The translations under genes were made by a program, and so were the position numbers. From NCBI GenBank assembly GCA_030247675.1, contig JAOTRX010000002.1:744001-808000 (forward strand): a stretch of DNA of 64,000 bases. The letters are read 5' to 3'. Below the pieces are notes generated by a model. The model was given only the letters and a program-made list of their open reading frames with translations. It did no database searches and had not been told where the DNA came from. Each line of letters opens with the position of its first letter. The stretch's first letter is position 1. This document shows, piece after piece, positions 7,245-15,395 of this stretch. Source of the DNA: Desulforhopalus sp. GTDB lineage: Bacteria > Desulfobacterota > Desulfobulbia > Desulfobulbales > Desulfocapsaceae.

Positions 7245-7634
7245 TTGGGCAAGACACGGAAAATAAAGGTTTTGGTCGTAGACAATGAGAGGGGATTTGC
7301 GGCAACTCTGGCCGAACGCATGCGTTTGCGAAATATGGAGGCGGAAAGCGTCAATTCCGGCGAGGAGGCGCTGGCCGCATGCGCTTGTTTTTTCCCTGAT
7401 GTTATAGTCCTTGATATGCAGATGCCTGAAATGAGTGGTCTCGACGTGTTGTCACAAGTGAAGATTTTAGATCCCAGTATAGAGGTAATCCTCTTGACCG
7501 GCCACGGTTCCCTGGAACTCGGCATCACCGGTATGGAACTGGGGGCCTTTGACTATATCATAAAGCCAGTGGATCTAGCCCTGCTCATGGAAAAGATTGT
7601 CGAAGCGAATACAATGAGGAGATCGAAAAAATAA
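7245..7634 (+). CDS. Single-domain response regulator (CheY-like), copy 2
   Basis: 129 residues, all receiver domain: D13 in VLVVDNERG, phospho-acceptor D57 in PDVIVLDMQMPEMSG, T85 and K107 in YIIKPVDLA. The second acidic residue of the usual pair is replaced (DN), so metal binding may differ from copy 1. The start is a TTG preceded by AAAGAGG. It is the paralogue of the protein at 4534-4974 and lies downstream of the broken DASS gene. Confidence 0.87.
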   Translation: MGKTRKIKVLVVDNERGFAATLAERMRLRNMEAESVNSGEEALAACACFFPDVIVLDMQMPEMSGLDVLSQVKILDPSIEVILLTGHGSLELGITGMELGAFDYIIKPVDLALLMEKIVEANTMRRSKK

Positions 7635-7963
7635 GCAGCCGGGCATGAATTTGACAGCCTGTTCATTGAATGAATGATGAATTGACCGGGTGACTGCGAT
7701 TCCTTTATATTTGGCCGTTAATTTTTAGAAAAATGAGATTGGTTATAAACGAGTGACCGCTAAAGGGTTCAGATAACTCTCAGCAAGTTTTAAAATGCAG
7801 AAGATACCTCAAAATGGTAGATTGCCGTTGTGAATTATGGCTAAAGCTGGATTGACCGGGGTGTGTGAGGTCGTAATGAATGGCAGCGCCCATCGGTCAT
7901 ACTGGCCCTGAGGAAAGACATACGGGTTGGCAAATTTCTGCAACAAAACTTCTGGTGAATCGC
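7635..7963. other. Intergenic stretch, nothing identified
   Basis: About 330 bp between the response regulator and the ankyrin gene. I see no supported reading frame, no repeat copy and no strong hairpin. It probably holds the promoter of the ankyrin gene. Confidence 0.4.
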
Positions 7964-8446
7964 ATGATGGCAAAATACCTGCGTAGACGTTTTCTGGTAT
8001 TCCTGGCAATTTGCAGCTCATTGGCCTGTATGGGCCAGGCCTTGGCTGATGCCGGGGCCGATGACATAAACGCGGAATTGATCACGGCAGCATTTCTCGG
8101 CAATTTGGAACAGGTTCAGCGACTCTTGGAAAAAGGCGCCAATGTTAATGCGAAGAGGGATAACGGCATAACCGCCCTGATGGGCGCCTCCCTTGAGGGC
8201 CACACCGAGATCGTCGAGGTGCTTCTCGCCAAAGGTGCCGATGTTAATGCAAAAAATAACATACTCGGCAGCGGCTACACCGCCTGTGATTATGCCTCCC
8301 GGAAAGACCACCAGGACATCGTCAAACTGCTTGTCAGGGCTGGCGCTTTCTATGAGGAAAAGGAAAGGATCGATCCCTTCCGCAAGGAGAAAGTCGCGAC
8401 CGAAACAGAAAATCATCCAGTGTCGCGAAGCAACAGAAGAGACTAG
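7964..8446 (+). CDS. Exported ankyrin-repeat protein
   Basis: About 160 residues from the ATG at 7964. An N-terminal signal sequence (basic MAKYLRRR, then a hydrophobic core, then QALADAG) precedes three ankyrin-type repeats: LITAAFLGNLEQVQRLLEKG, ITALMGASLEGHTEIVEVLL and TACDYASRKDHQDIVKLLVR. The tail is charged. The start was chosen because it opens the signal peptide; an upstream in-frame ATG at 7880 would bury it. Ankyrin repeats mediate protein binding; the periplasmic partner is not known. The gene stands alone. Confidence 0.82.
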   Translation: MMAKYLRRRFLVFLAICSSLACMGQALADAGADDINAELITAAFLGNLEQVQRLLEKGANVNAKRDNGITALMGASLEGHTEIVEVLLAKGADVNAKNNILGSGYTACDYASRKDHQDIVKLLVRAGAFYEEKERIDPFRKEKVATETENHPVSRSNRRD

Positions 8447-8479
8447 GCTGCATCACAAGGGGTTACCGGTTTCTCAGGT

Positions 8480-9709
8480 TTACCTGCCAAAAAACACATA
8501 GGTGGCGAGCACCGCCACTACCATCCCGGCCAGGTCGGCGACCAGCCCGCCGGCCACGGCATAGCGTACGCGTTTGATGCCGACGGCGCCGAAATAAACG
8601 GCGAGGACGTAAAATGTGGTTTCGGTGCACCCCTGGACCACCGAGGCCAGATGGCCGGCGAAGCTGTCCGGCCCGAAGGTCTTCATGGTTTCCACCATCA
8701 TCCCCCTGGCGCCGCTGCCGGAGAGCGGCTTCATCAGCATGGTCGGCAATCCGTTTACCCAGGCCGGGTCCAGGCCAAGAGACGTTATCAGAATTCTCAC
8801 CCCATTCATCAACATGTCCAGGGCGCCGCTGGCGCGCAGCATGCCGATGGCCACCAGCATCGCCACCAGATAGGGGATAATGGTCACCGCGGTGTGAAAT
8901 CCATCTTTTGCCCCCTCGATGAAGGCCTCATAGGCGTTCACCCGTTTTACCACGGCGCCAATGAGAAAGGCGGCGATAAGCCCGAGGAGCAGCAGGTTGC
9001 TGAGCAGGGATGACTGCCTTGCCAGGTCCTCTGCCGGCAGGCGCATAAACCAGGCCGCCAGGCCGCCGACCAGCAAAGTCAGACCGGCAAGCCAGGCAAG
9101 CACCGCGCCACCCAACCGGATACGCTGGGCCACAGCCACAAAGAGAAAACCGGCCAGCGTCGAACAATAAGTGGCCATGAGGATCGGCACGAAGACATCG
9201 GTTGGGTCGGCTGCTCCCATCTGCGCCCGGTAGGTGAAGATGGTCACCGGCAGGATGGTCACCGACGAGGCGTTGATCACCAGGAACATGATCTGGGCGT
9301 TACTGGCGGTGTCCTTATCCGGGTTCAGTTCCTGCAGTTCCTGCATGGCCTTGATGCCCATGGGTGTCGCGGCGTTATCGAGCCCCAGCATGTTGGCGGC
9401 CATGTTCATGGTGATCGAGCCAAGGGCCGGGTGGTCTTTCGGCACCTCAGGAAAAATCCGGGCGAAGAGGGGGGAAAGCCACCTGGCCAGGAGATCGAGA
9501 AAGCCCGCCTTTTCCCCGATGCGCATAACTCCAAGCCATAGACACATGACGCCGGTTAAGCCCAGGGAAATCTCAAAGGCGGTCTTGGCACTGTCAAAAC
9601 TTGACTTGACCAGAGCGGCAAAGATATCCTGCTGGCCGTTGATCACAAACTGCAGCAGGGCGGCAAGGAAAGCGGTCAGGAAAAAACCGATCCAGATGGC
9701 GTTAAGCAT
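8480..9709 (-). CDS. SpmA/SpmB-like fused membrane protein (nucleoside recognition domains)
   Basis: 409 residues with about ten membrane helices. The N-terminal half resembles spore maturation protein SpmA (SITMNMAANMLGLDNAATPM, FLVINASSVTILPVTI). The C-terminal half resembles SpmB (GFHTAVTIIPYLVAMLVAIG, MLMKPLSGSGARGMM, CTETTFYVLAVYFGAVG). Such fusions are common in non-sporulating bacteria and their substrate is unsettled. AGGGA lies upstream of the ATG at 9709. Neighbouring genes do not hint at a role. Confidence 0.88.
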   Translation of the reverse strand: MLNAIWIGFFLTAFLAALLQFVINGQQDIFAALVKSSFDSAKTAFEISLGLTGVMCLWLGVMRIGEKAGFLDLLARWLSPLFARIFPEVPKDHPALGSITMNMAANMLGLDNAATPMGIKAMQELQELNPDKDTASNAQIMFLVINASSVTILPVTIFTYRAQMGAADPTDVFVPILMATYCSTLAGFLFVAVAQRIRLGGAVLAWLAGLTLLVGGLAAWFMRLPAEDLARQSSLLSNLLLLGLIAAFLIGAVVKRVNAYEAFIEGAKDGFHTAVTIIPYLVAMLVAIGMLRASGALDMLMNGVRILITSLGLDPAWVNGLPTMLMKPLSGSGARGMMVETMKTFGPDSFAGHLASVVQGCTETTFYVLAVYFGAVGIKRVRYAVAGGLVADLAGMVVAVLATYVFFGR

Positions 9710-9927
9710 GATTCCCTCCGTGTGACCCGGAATTTGCGGGGAGGGCGGTTGCCGGCACGTCTGTTCGGCAACCGCGGCGGGCCAGGACCCAAGTGATGGC
9801 TTGCAGGCCCGGAGACGAGGTCTGCTGCCCGGCGGCTAAGAGTATTGAGCGTTTCACTATGTTCATGGCAACCAGCCGGGTGCGGGTATCCCCTGCATGA
9901 GTACCAAGCTGACGGTGTCTTAACAGC

Positions 9928-10356
9928 TCAGCCGATTGCTACCAGCTCAAGCTCAAAGGTAAGGGTTTCACCGGCAAGAGGGGGATTGCCATCAAGGATA
10001 ACGGAATCGTCGTTGATCTGATACACGGTAACAACCATCGGCTCGTCATTCTCGTCGGTTAGTTCAAGTTCATCGCCCACTGCAAACTCGAATTCCGGCG
10101 GCATCTCTGCCAGAGGGACTTCGATCAGCATCTCCTCATCCCTCTCGCCATAGGCCTTTTCCGGTGGGAGAATGACGGTTTTCTTTTCGCCTGCCGACAT
10201 ATTCAGGATGCCTTCTTCAAAGCCGTCAATAAGTTCGTCTTCTCCGAGGGTGAAGACCATCGGTTCTTCGCCGGCAGTTGAATCGAAAATACTGCCATCT
10301 GCCAGTTTGCCGGTATAATGGACCGACACCCTGTCTCCCATTTTTGCTTTGGTCAT
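9928..10356 (-). CDS. slyD: FKBP-type peptidyl-prolyl isomerase, SlyD-like
   Basis: 142 residues. The FKBP core opens GDRVSVHYTGKLADGSIFDS and continues through EEPMVFTLGEDELIDGFEEG, MSAGEKKTVILPPEKAYGER, an inserted flap (residues about 75-125) and NPPLAGETLTFELELVAI. This is the SlyD layout, a cytoplasmic folding helper and prolyl isomerase. The His-rich metal-binding tail of E. coli SlyD is absent. I chose the ATG at 10356 because AAGGAGC lies just upstream; the longer open frame to 10584 reads through the leader. Confidence 0.92.
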   Translation of the reverse strand: MTKAKMGDRVSVHYTGKLADGSIFDSTAGEEPMVFTLGEDELIDGFEEGILNMSAGEKKTVILPPEKAYGERDEEMLIEVPLAEMPPEFEFAVGDELELTDENDEPMVVTVYQINDDSVILDGNPPLAGETLTFELELVAIG

Positions 10357-10587
10357 GTTGTGCTCCTTGATCTGGAAAATTTGTTGGGGTGAAAAGCAGA
10401 GTCGCTGAGGAAACTTCTGCGGAGGGATTGCGTGAATGTTTGCCTGGGGGATGCCTATACGGCCATGCCGCTGCAAATACCAGGTGTTCCGGAAAAATTC
10501 AACGATTAGTACCTTCTTCCCGAAAAAAGAAGGTGAACCGTATGTTCCTGTTGCGCGGAAGGGACATCTCCGGCGGGTCGCCAATGA

Positions 10588-12210
10588 TCACGTCCCGCCC
10601 TGTACCCTGTTTCTTCCCGCATCCTTTGCCTGATAGAGGGCCAGGTCCGCACGGTGGAGGATGTCGTCACTGGATTTCTCCCCCTCCCGCCACTCGGCCG
10701 TTCCGGCGCTGAAGGTGTAGGAGCATTGCTGGGCACCGATTTGCACCGGCGATTTTCTGACTTCGGCGAGGATGCGCTCTGCCACTGCCATCGCCCCAGC
10801 CTGAGGTGTTTGCGGCAGCAGTATGGCAAATTCCTCGCCGCCGACCCGCCCGAACTTGTCGCAGGGCCGGAGGGCCTTGCTGGCGATACCGACCAAATGA
10901 CACAGCACCTGGTCGCCACCGGAATGGCCAAAGCGGTCGTTTATCTGTTTAAAGTGGTCCAGGTCGAGGCTGATGACGCTGAAGGTGGTGCCATAACGAA
11001 CCGCGCATTTCCAGCCAAATTCAAGTGCCGTGAGAAAGCTCCGTCGATTGCCGCATCCCGTTAATGTGTCGGTGTTTGCGAGTGCAGTCAGTTTGGTACG
11101 AACTTCTTTGCTGCGCCGCAGATAGGCTATTGCGGCTGCGGCCAGAGATATGAGCAGGAAGCCTGTCAATGAGAGGAGGAAAAACAATCCCAAGCGATCA
11201 CGGTGGATTTGGGCAAGCTGATCAAGGGAGCGCAATACATGAATTTGTAAACCCTCTCCGGGAAGATTCTTATTTACCATCACATGGGGGTAATGGCTGC
11301 CCTGCCAATAAACAAGACCGGCGGCTTCGTTGCCGGTCGCAAGCTTCAGGTCGACGGGTTTGAAGGACTGCCGCCGGTAGCGATTGTCGAGGGCATCCGC
11401 CGGCAGTTGCGTCACAGTGGCACCCGGCACAGTTTGTAGAAATAATTCCGGATCCTTGGTGAGAATGATAGCACCATTTTCATCGGTGATAAAGGTGTTG
11501 GCGGTAGCAACCAGCGGAGCCAGTTTGGGCAATTCAATTTTGACCACCACTACCCCGAGAAAATGCCCATCGGCCTTGATCGGTGAAGAAAAAAACAGGC
11601 CGGGGATATTGGTTGTTGCACCAACGGCAAACTGGCTGCTGTTTCTTCCCTGTTTCGCCTCCTGGAAATAATGCCGCTTGACATAATTGACCCCCGTTGC
11701 CGTTACTTCTTCAGGAAATCCTGCTGAGACAAAGCAGTCGGCTGCGGCATTGGTGATCCAGACCTGGCTGACATCCGCTTGATGTATAAGATTCTGAAAA
11801 CGTTGGGTTAATGCCATAAAATCGGGGTCCGCCTGCCATATCTTGCGTCGTATCTCCTGGGGTAAAGCCGACGGCTGGATATCGGGACCGAAACGGGAAA
11901 GGGTCCTTACCAGGGAGGGCTCGCTGGCGAGGACCATGGGGATGCTATGCAGCTGGGCAAGGTTTCGGCCCAGGTTAGCGCTGATAGTTTCGGCGGTGGT
12001 GCTGGCCATTATACGCTCACGTTCAAGGAGCTTGACCTCGTGCTCCTTGGCCAGGAAGCCCGAGGCAAACCAGGCAAGCATCGACAAACCGGCAACACTC
12101 GCCAGGAAAACCAGGGTGGCAGGTATTGCCCGGATGACACCGGAGCGGCCTTTCTGCCTGGCCGGGTGAGAATGCCGGGAAGGCGGTACGTTTTGCGAGG
12201 TGGCTTGCAT
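10588..12210 (-). CDS. Membrane diguanylate cyclase with extracytoplasmic Cache-like sensor
   Basis: About 540 residues. A membrane helix near 25-50 (IPATLVFLASVAGLSMLAWF) is followed by a roughly 270-residue periplasmic region with Cache-type features (VSQVWITNAAADCFVSAG, FFSSPIKADGHFLGVVVVKI). A second helix near 335-360 follows, then a GGDEF domain: TLTGCGNRRSF, ISLDLDHFKQINDRFGHSGG and the catalytic GGEEF. An active enzyme making c-di-GMP is expected. A typical RxxD inhibitory site is not obvious. The start is uncertain (ATG 12210 or TTG 12225), with no clear ribosome-binding site. A c-di-GMP effector candidate (PilZ-like protein) is encoded at 51863. Confidence 0.88.
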   Translation of the reverse strand: MQATSQNVPPSRHSHPARQKGRSGVIRAIPATLVFLASVAGLSMLAWFASGFLAKEHEVKLLERERIMASTTAETISANLGRNLAQLHSIPMVLASEPSLVRTLSRFGPDIQPSALPQEIRRKIWQADPDFMALTQRFQNLIHQADVSQVWITNAAADCFVSAGFPEEVTATGVNYVKRHYFQEAKQGRNSSQFAVGATTNIPGLFFSSPIKADGHFLGVVVVKIELPKLAPLVATANTFITDENGAIILTKDPELFLQTVPGATVTQLPADALDNRYRRQSFKPVDLKLATGNEAAGLVYWQGSHYPHVMVNKNLPGEGLQIHVLRSLDQLAQIHRDRLGLFFLLSLTGFLLISLAAAAIAYLRRSKEVRTKLTALANTDTLTGCGNRRSFLTALEFGWKCAVRYGTTFSVISLDLDHFKQINDRFGHSGGDQVLCHLVGIASKALRPCDKFGRVGGEEFAILLPQTPQAGAMAVAERILAEVRKSPVQIGAQQCSYTFSAGTAEWREGEKSSDDILHRADLALYQAKDAGRNRVQGGT

Positions 12211-12443
12211 AATAATGAGGTTCAATTGTCTGCGGTTGTACCTATTACAAATAGCTGAGTTCCTCCTTCAACCAGCCCGTCACCGGAAAGGGCTGGCTCG
12301 CGCAACTTGTAGTGTTTGAGGATAGTACTGGGCATGATATCGTCCATGGATATCTCCTTGTGGTAATACAGCACCGCCCTGGCATCCGGGAAGATGCGGG
12401 GGCGGTACTTTTTCTATATCGGTATCTTATAAATTATGATGAG

Positions 12444-13481
12444 TTACCGCCAGATGCCTATCCTGTTGCGCCTGGCGTATTCTTCTGCATCGCGGAAGCT
12501 GTCGCAGAGGTCGTGGCCCATGTCATTGCAGTCGGAGTCGTCGAATTCCGCACAGCCATCAGCGAGAACCTGGATATTGAGGATGGCATTGTTTGAAATT
12601 ACCACTGCCTCGACGTCAGCCCGTTCGTGACGCCTGGTGGTGACAATCTCGTTGACCTGGATACTTGAATCGGTGAGGTTCCGGGAGATGCAGGAGGCGG
12701 TGAATTCCGGATCATCGCCTCGGCGAATACCAAGAAGGTGGAACGACCGGTAATTACGGTTTGAATCCTGGGCGGTGATGGTCGTATCGTCCGACACCAG
12801 CGGCAGATACCAGGTCGGGAAACGGCCGGAGCGCATCCGCTCGGGCCACATTGGCTGCTGGTAGCGGATGATTGGCGGCGGCGCCGGAATGCCGATAAAG
12901 ATGCTGGTGTCCCGGTCATGGGAACGGCTGGGGTACATATAAACGTAGTCGCCATCCATACAACGGTTGAACTGGTAGCCCCTACCTTCCCAGATGCGCA
13001 GGCAGTGCCGGCGCCGATGGTCATCGAAATCAAAGGGCCGATGGTGGGACGGCGGCGGCCGATGGCGGGCCTCCGGTGGCGGGTCATAGCGGCGGTCCGG
13101 TGGTCTTGAGCCCGGATGGTGTTGGTAGGAATCGCCCGAGTCATGCCTTTGCCTAGGTTCATGTTGCCGGGGCTGGGGCGGTGGAGGAGACGGCGACTGA
13201 TGGCGGGGCGGTTGTGGCTGTGCCTGCTGTTGTTTGTTTGCTTCTTCCTCCTTTTGTTGCAGCTTCCTGATATACAGGCGCTCTTCGAAGGACATTCCGG
13301 GCTTGATGGTTGGAGTTTCACCGGCCATTTGTTTTTTTAAATTGCGAATTCTCATCTCCCGCTCTTCTTCCGGGGTCATCTTCTCGGCGTTCACTGGGGA
13401 AGGTGCGGAAAAGTTGAGAAAAGTGAGCATTGCCATGACGATGAAAACATTGGGAAGAATCTTGCAGTGGAGTCGTTTCAT
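12444..13481 (-). CDS. Secreted Pro/His/Gln-rich protein, unknown function
   Basis: 345 residues from the ATG at 13481, which has GAGGT about 8 nt upstream and opens a signal peptide (MKRLHCKILPNVFIVMAMLT, ending near SPVNAEK). Next come a charged helix (EEEREMRIRNLKKQM), a low-complexity stretch rich in P, Q, H and R (about residues 85-155), and a folded C-terminal half. That half has several Cys (C-x14-C around HRRRHCLRIWEGRGYQFNRC, and DGCAEFDDSDCNDMGHDLC). No family is recognised. It is divergent from the SPFH operon. Confidence 0.65.
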   Translation of the reverse strand: MKRLHCKILPNVFIVMAMLTFLNFSAPSPVNAEKMTPEEEREMRIRNLKKQMAGETPTIKPGMSFEERLYIRKLQQKEEEANKQQQAQPQPPRHQSPSPPPPQPRQHEPRQRHDSGDSYQHHPGSRPPDRRYDPPPEARHRPPPSHHRPFDFDDHRRRHCLRIWEGRGYQFNRCMDGDYVYMYPSRSHDRDTSIFIGIPAPPPIIRYQQPMWPERMRSGRFPTWYLPLVSDDTTITAQDSNRNYRSFHLLGIRRGDDPEFTASCISRNLTDSSIQVNEIVTTRRHERADVEAVVISNNAILNIQVLADGCAEFDDSDCNDMGHDLCDSFRDAEEYARRNRIGIWR

Positions 13482-13841
13482 ACCCAGACCTCGAAGTGGT
13501 GGTTTTTTACCGGCAGTGCCATGGTGGCGAATCGATTGTCTGCAACTCCGGCGATTCGATGACTTCGGAAATTCGTCCTTGGCATTGTGTTGCCCCTTTG
13601 CCACAGTGGCAACAGCGTGAGGGGATTTTTTAAGTATATCAGGGCAGAGTGCAAACGCAATTGAATTTCAGCGAGGCTACTGGCAGGGTTTGAGCATTGA
13701 CCGGCAGGCAATAATATAATTGAAAAATCCTCTATAAATGCATAGCCTAGCAGGAGGGACTGGTCGTTGCAGTGCAAGTGGCCGGTCCTTTTCCCCCTTG
13801 CCAAAAAAAAGAGAGCGGTATTCCCGGAGAAAGGAGACTTT
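13482..13841. other. Divergent intergenic region
   Basis: 360 bp between the Pro/His-rich gene (leftward) and the SPFH operon (rightward). It must hold both promoters, but I see no consensus -35/-10 pair that I would defend and no gene. Confidence 0.4.
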
Positions 13842-15395
13842 ATGGCCGAACAACAGAAACCTGAACAGCAGGAGCTGGTACTGGTGAAAAAGCGGTTTGG
13901 AATGCGTATGCCAAGCCTGCCGACCTTGCCGAGACTGCCGATTATACCGGCGGCGATTATCGGCGCAGTGCTTGCCGCTGGTATCTTTCTCTGGTTTTTT
14001 TGCCGGATCGAGCCGGATGCCGGGGAGATAGCGGTGCTCATCCGCAAGACCGGCGACAACCTGCCTTCCGGGCAGGTCCTGGCCCTTGCCCCGGGGCAGA
14101 AGGGCATTCAACTGGAGGTGCTTCCCGAGGGCCGGTATTTCAAGAACCCCTATACCTGGAGCTGGCGGATTCACCGTATCCTTGATGTCCCGGCCGGAAA
14201 ACTGGGGGTCATGACCCGTCTCTACGGTGAGGAACAACCGCCCGGCAGTATCATTGCTGCTGATAATCAGCGGGGGATCATGCAGGAGATCCTCCGCCCC
14301 GGTAAGTACCGCATCAACCCCTATGCCTACCATGTCGCCCTCTTCGACGCCATCAACATCAACCCCGGCTATGTCGGCGTGGTGACCGATCTCACCGGTA
14401 AGGATGTCCTGAGCGATGAACTTGAACCGGGCGAACGGAACACCTTTATGGTCAAGGACGGCCTGAAAGGGGTGTCTGGCAGCCTTCTTGATCCCGGCAC
14501 CCACTACCTCAACCCCTATATGTATAACGTTGTCGAGGTGAACACCCAAAGTCAGCGCTTTGAGATGTCCGGCAAGGATGTCATCAACTTCCTGACCCTG
14601 GACGGCTTTTCGGTGACGGTCGAGGGAACCATCGAGTTCAGCATCGAGCGGGGTGAGTCCGCCTATCTGACTCACCGGGTAGGCGATATGGACGATATCA
14701 TTAAAAAACTGATCCTGCCACGGGCCAGAGGCTTTAGTCGCATCGAGGGCAGCAAGCATCCGGCGGTCAACTTTATCGTCGGTGAGACCAGACAGAAATT
14801 TCAGAGTGATCTGGAAAACCATCTGCGGGCCAGGACCAAGGGCTGGGGGGTTGATATCAAATCGGTGCTGGTCAGGAAGATAATTGTCCCCGACGAGATC
14901 GCCAGCATTAACCGCGACCGTGAGCTGGCGGTGCAGGATGCCGCCAAATACGAGCAACAGATCGTCCAGGCACAATCAAAAGCCGAGTTGACCAAGCAGG
15001 AGATGCTGGCGGTGCAGAGCAAGGAAAAGGTCGAGGCTGATACCAAACGCATCCGCGCCGTCATCGACGCCCAGCAGGACCAGAGCGTTCGCCTCATTGC
15101 CGCCCAGAAGGAACTGGAAGTGGCAAAACTTGAGTACCAGGCGGCGGCCTCCCAGGCCGAGGCGATCCTGCTTACCGCCGATGGTGAAAAGGATTCTATC
15201 AAGGCCCAGAACGAGGCGGAGGCCGGGGTTCTGAAAAACCGGGTAAGCTCCTTTGGTGGCGGCGATACCTTTGCCCGCTACACCCTCTATGAAAAGGTCG
15301 GGCCGCAGGTGAACTCGGTACTCAGCAGCGATTCTGCCGAAGGCTTGGGGCGGATATTTAGCACCTTTGCACCGGCGAAAGGAGGTGCAAAATGA
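13842..15395 (+). CDS. SPFH/band 7 (prohibitin-like) membrane protein, first of pair
   Basis: 517 residues. One N-terminal membrane helix (about 32-50, PAAIIGAVLAAGIFLWFF) is followed by repeated beta modules with GPGKYRINPYAYH-like motifs (LPEGRYFKNPYTW, LRPGKYRINPYAYH, LDPGTHYLNPYMYN). The SPFH core follows (DGFSVTVEGTIEFSIERGES, then VDIKSVLVRKIIVPDEIASI), and then a long Ala/Glu/Gln-rich coiled coil. Such proteins form ring or cage assemblies at membrane microdomains. I chose the ATG at 13842 (AAAGGAGA upstream). It overlaps the next gene by 4 nt, so the two are probably made together. Confidence 0.9.
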   Translation: MAEQQKPEQQELVLVKKRFGMRMPSLPTLPRLPIIPAAIIGAVLAAGIFLWFFCRIEPDAGEIAVLIRKTGDNLPSGQVLALAPGQKGIQLEVLPEGRYFKNPYTWSWRIHRILDVPAGKLGVMTRLYGEEQPPGSIIAADNQRGIMQEILRPGKYRINPYAYHVALFDAININPGYVGVVTDLTGKDVLSDELEPGERNTFMVKDGLKGVSGSLLDPGTHYLNPYMYNVVEVNTQSQRFEMSGKDVINFLTLDGFSVTVEGTIEFSIERGESAYLTHRVGDMDDIIKKLILPRARGFSRIEGSKHPAVNFIVGETRQKFQSDLENHLRARTKGWGVDIKSVLVRKIIVPDEIASINRDRELAVQDAAKYEQQIVQAQSKAELTKQEMLAVQSKEKVEADTKRIRAVIDAQQDQSVRLIAAQKELEVAKLEYQAAASQAEAILLTADGEKDSIKAQNEAEAGVLKNRVSSFGGGDTFARYTLYEKVGPQVNSVLSSDSAEGLGRIFSTFAPAKGGAK

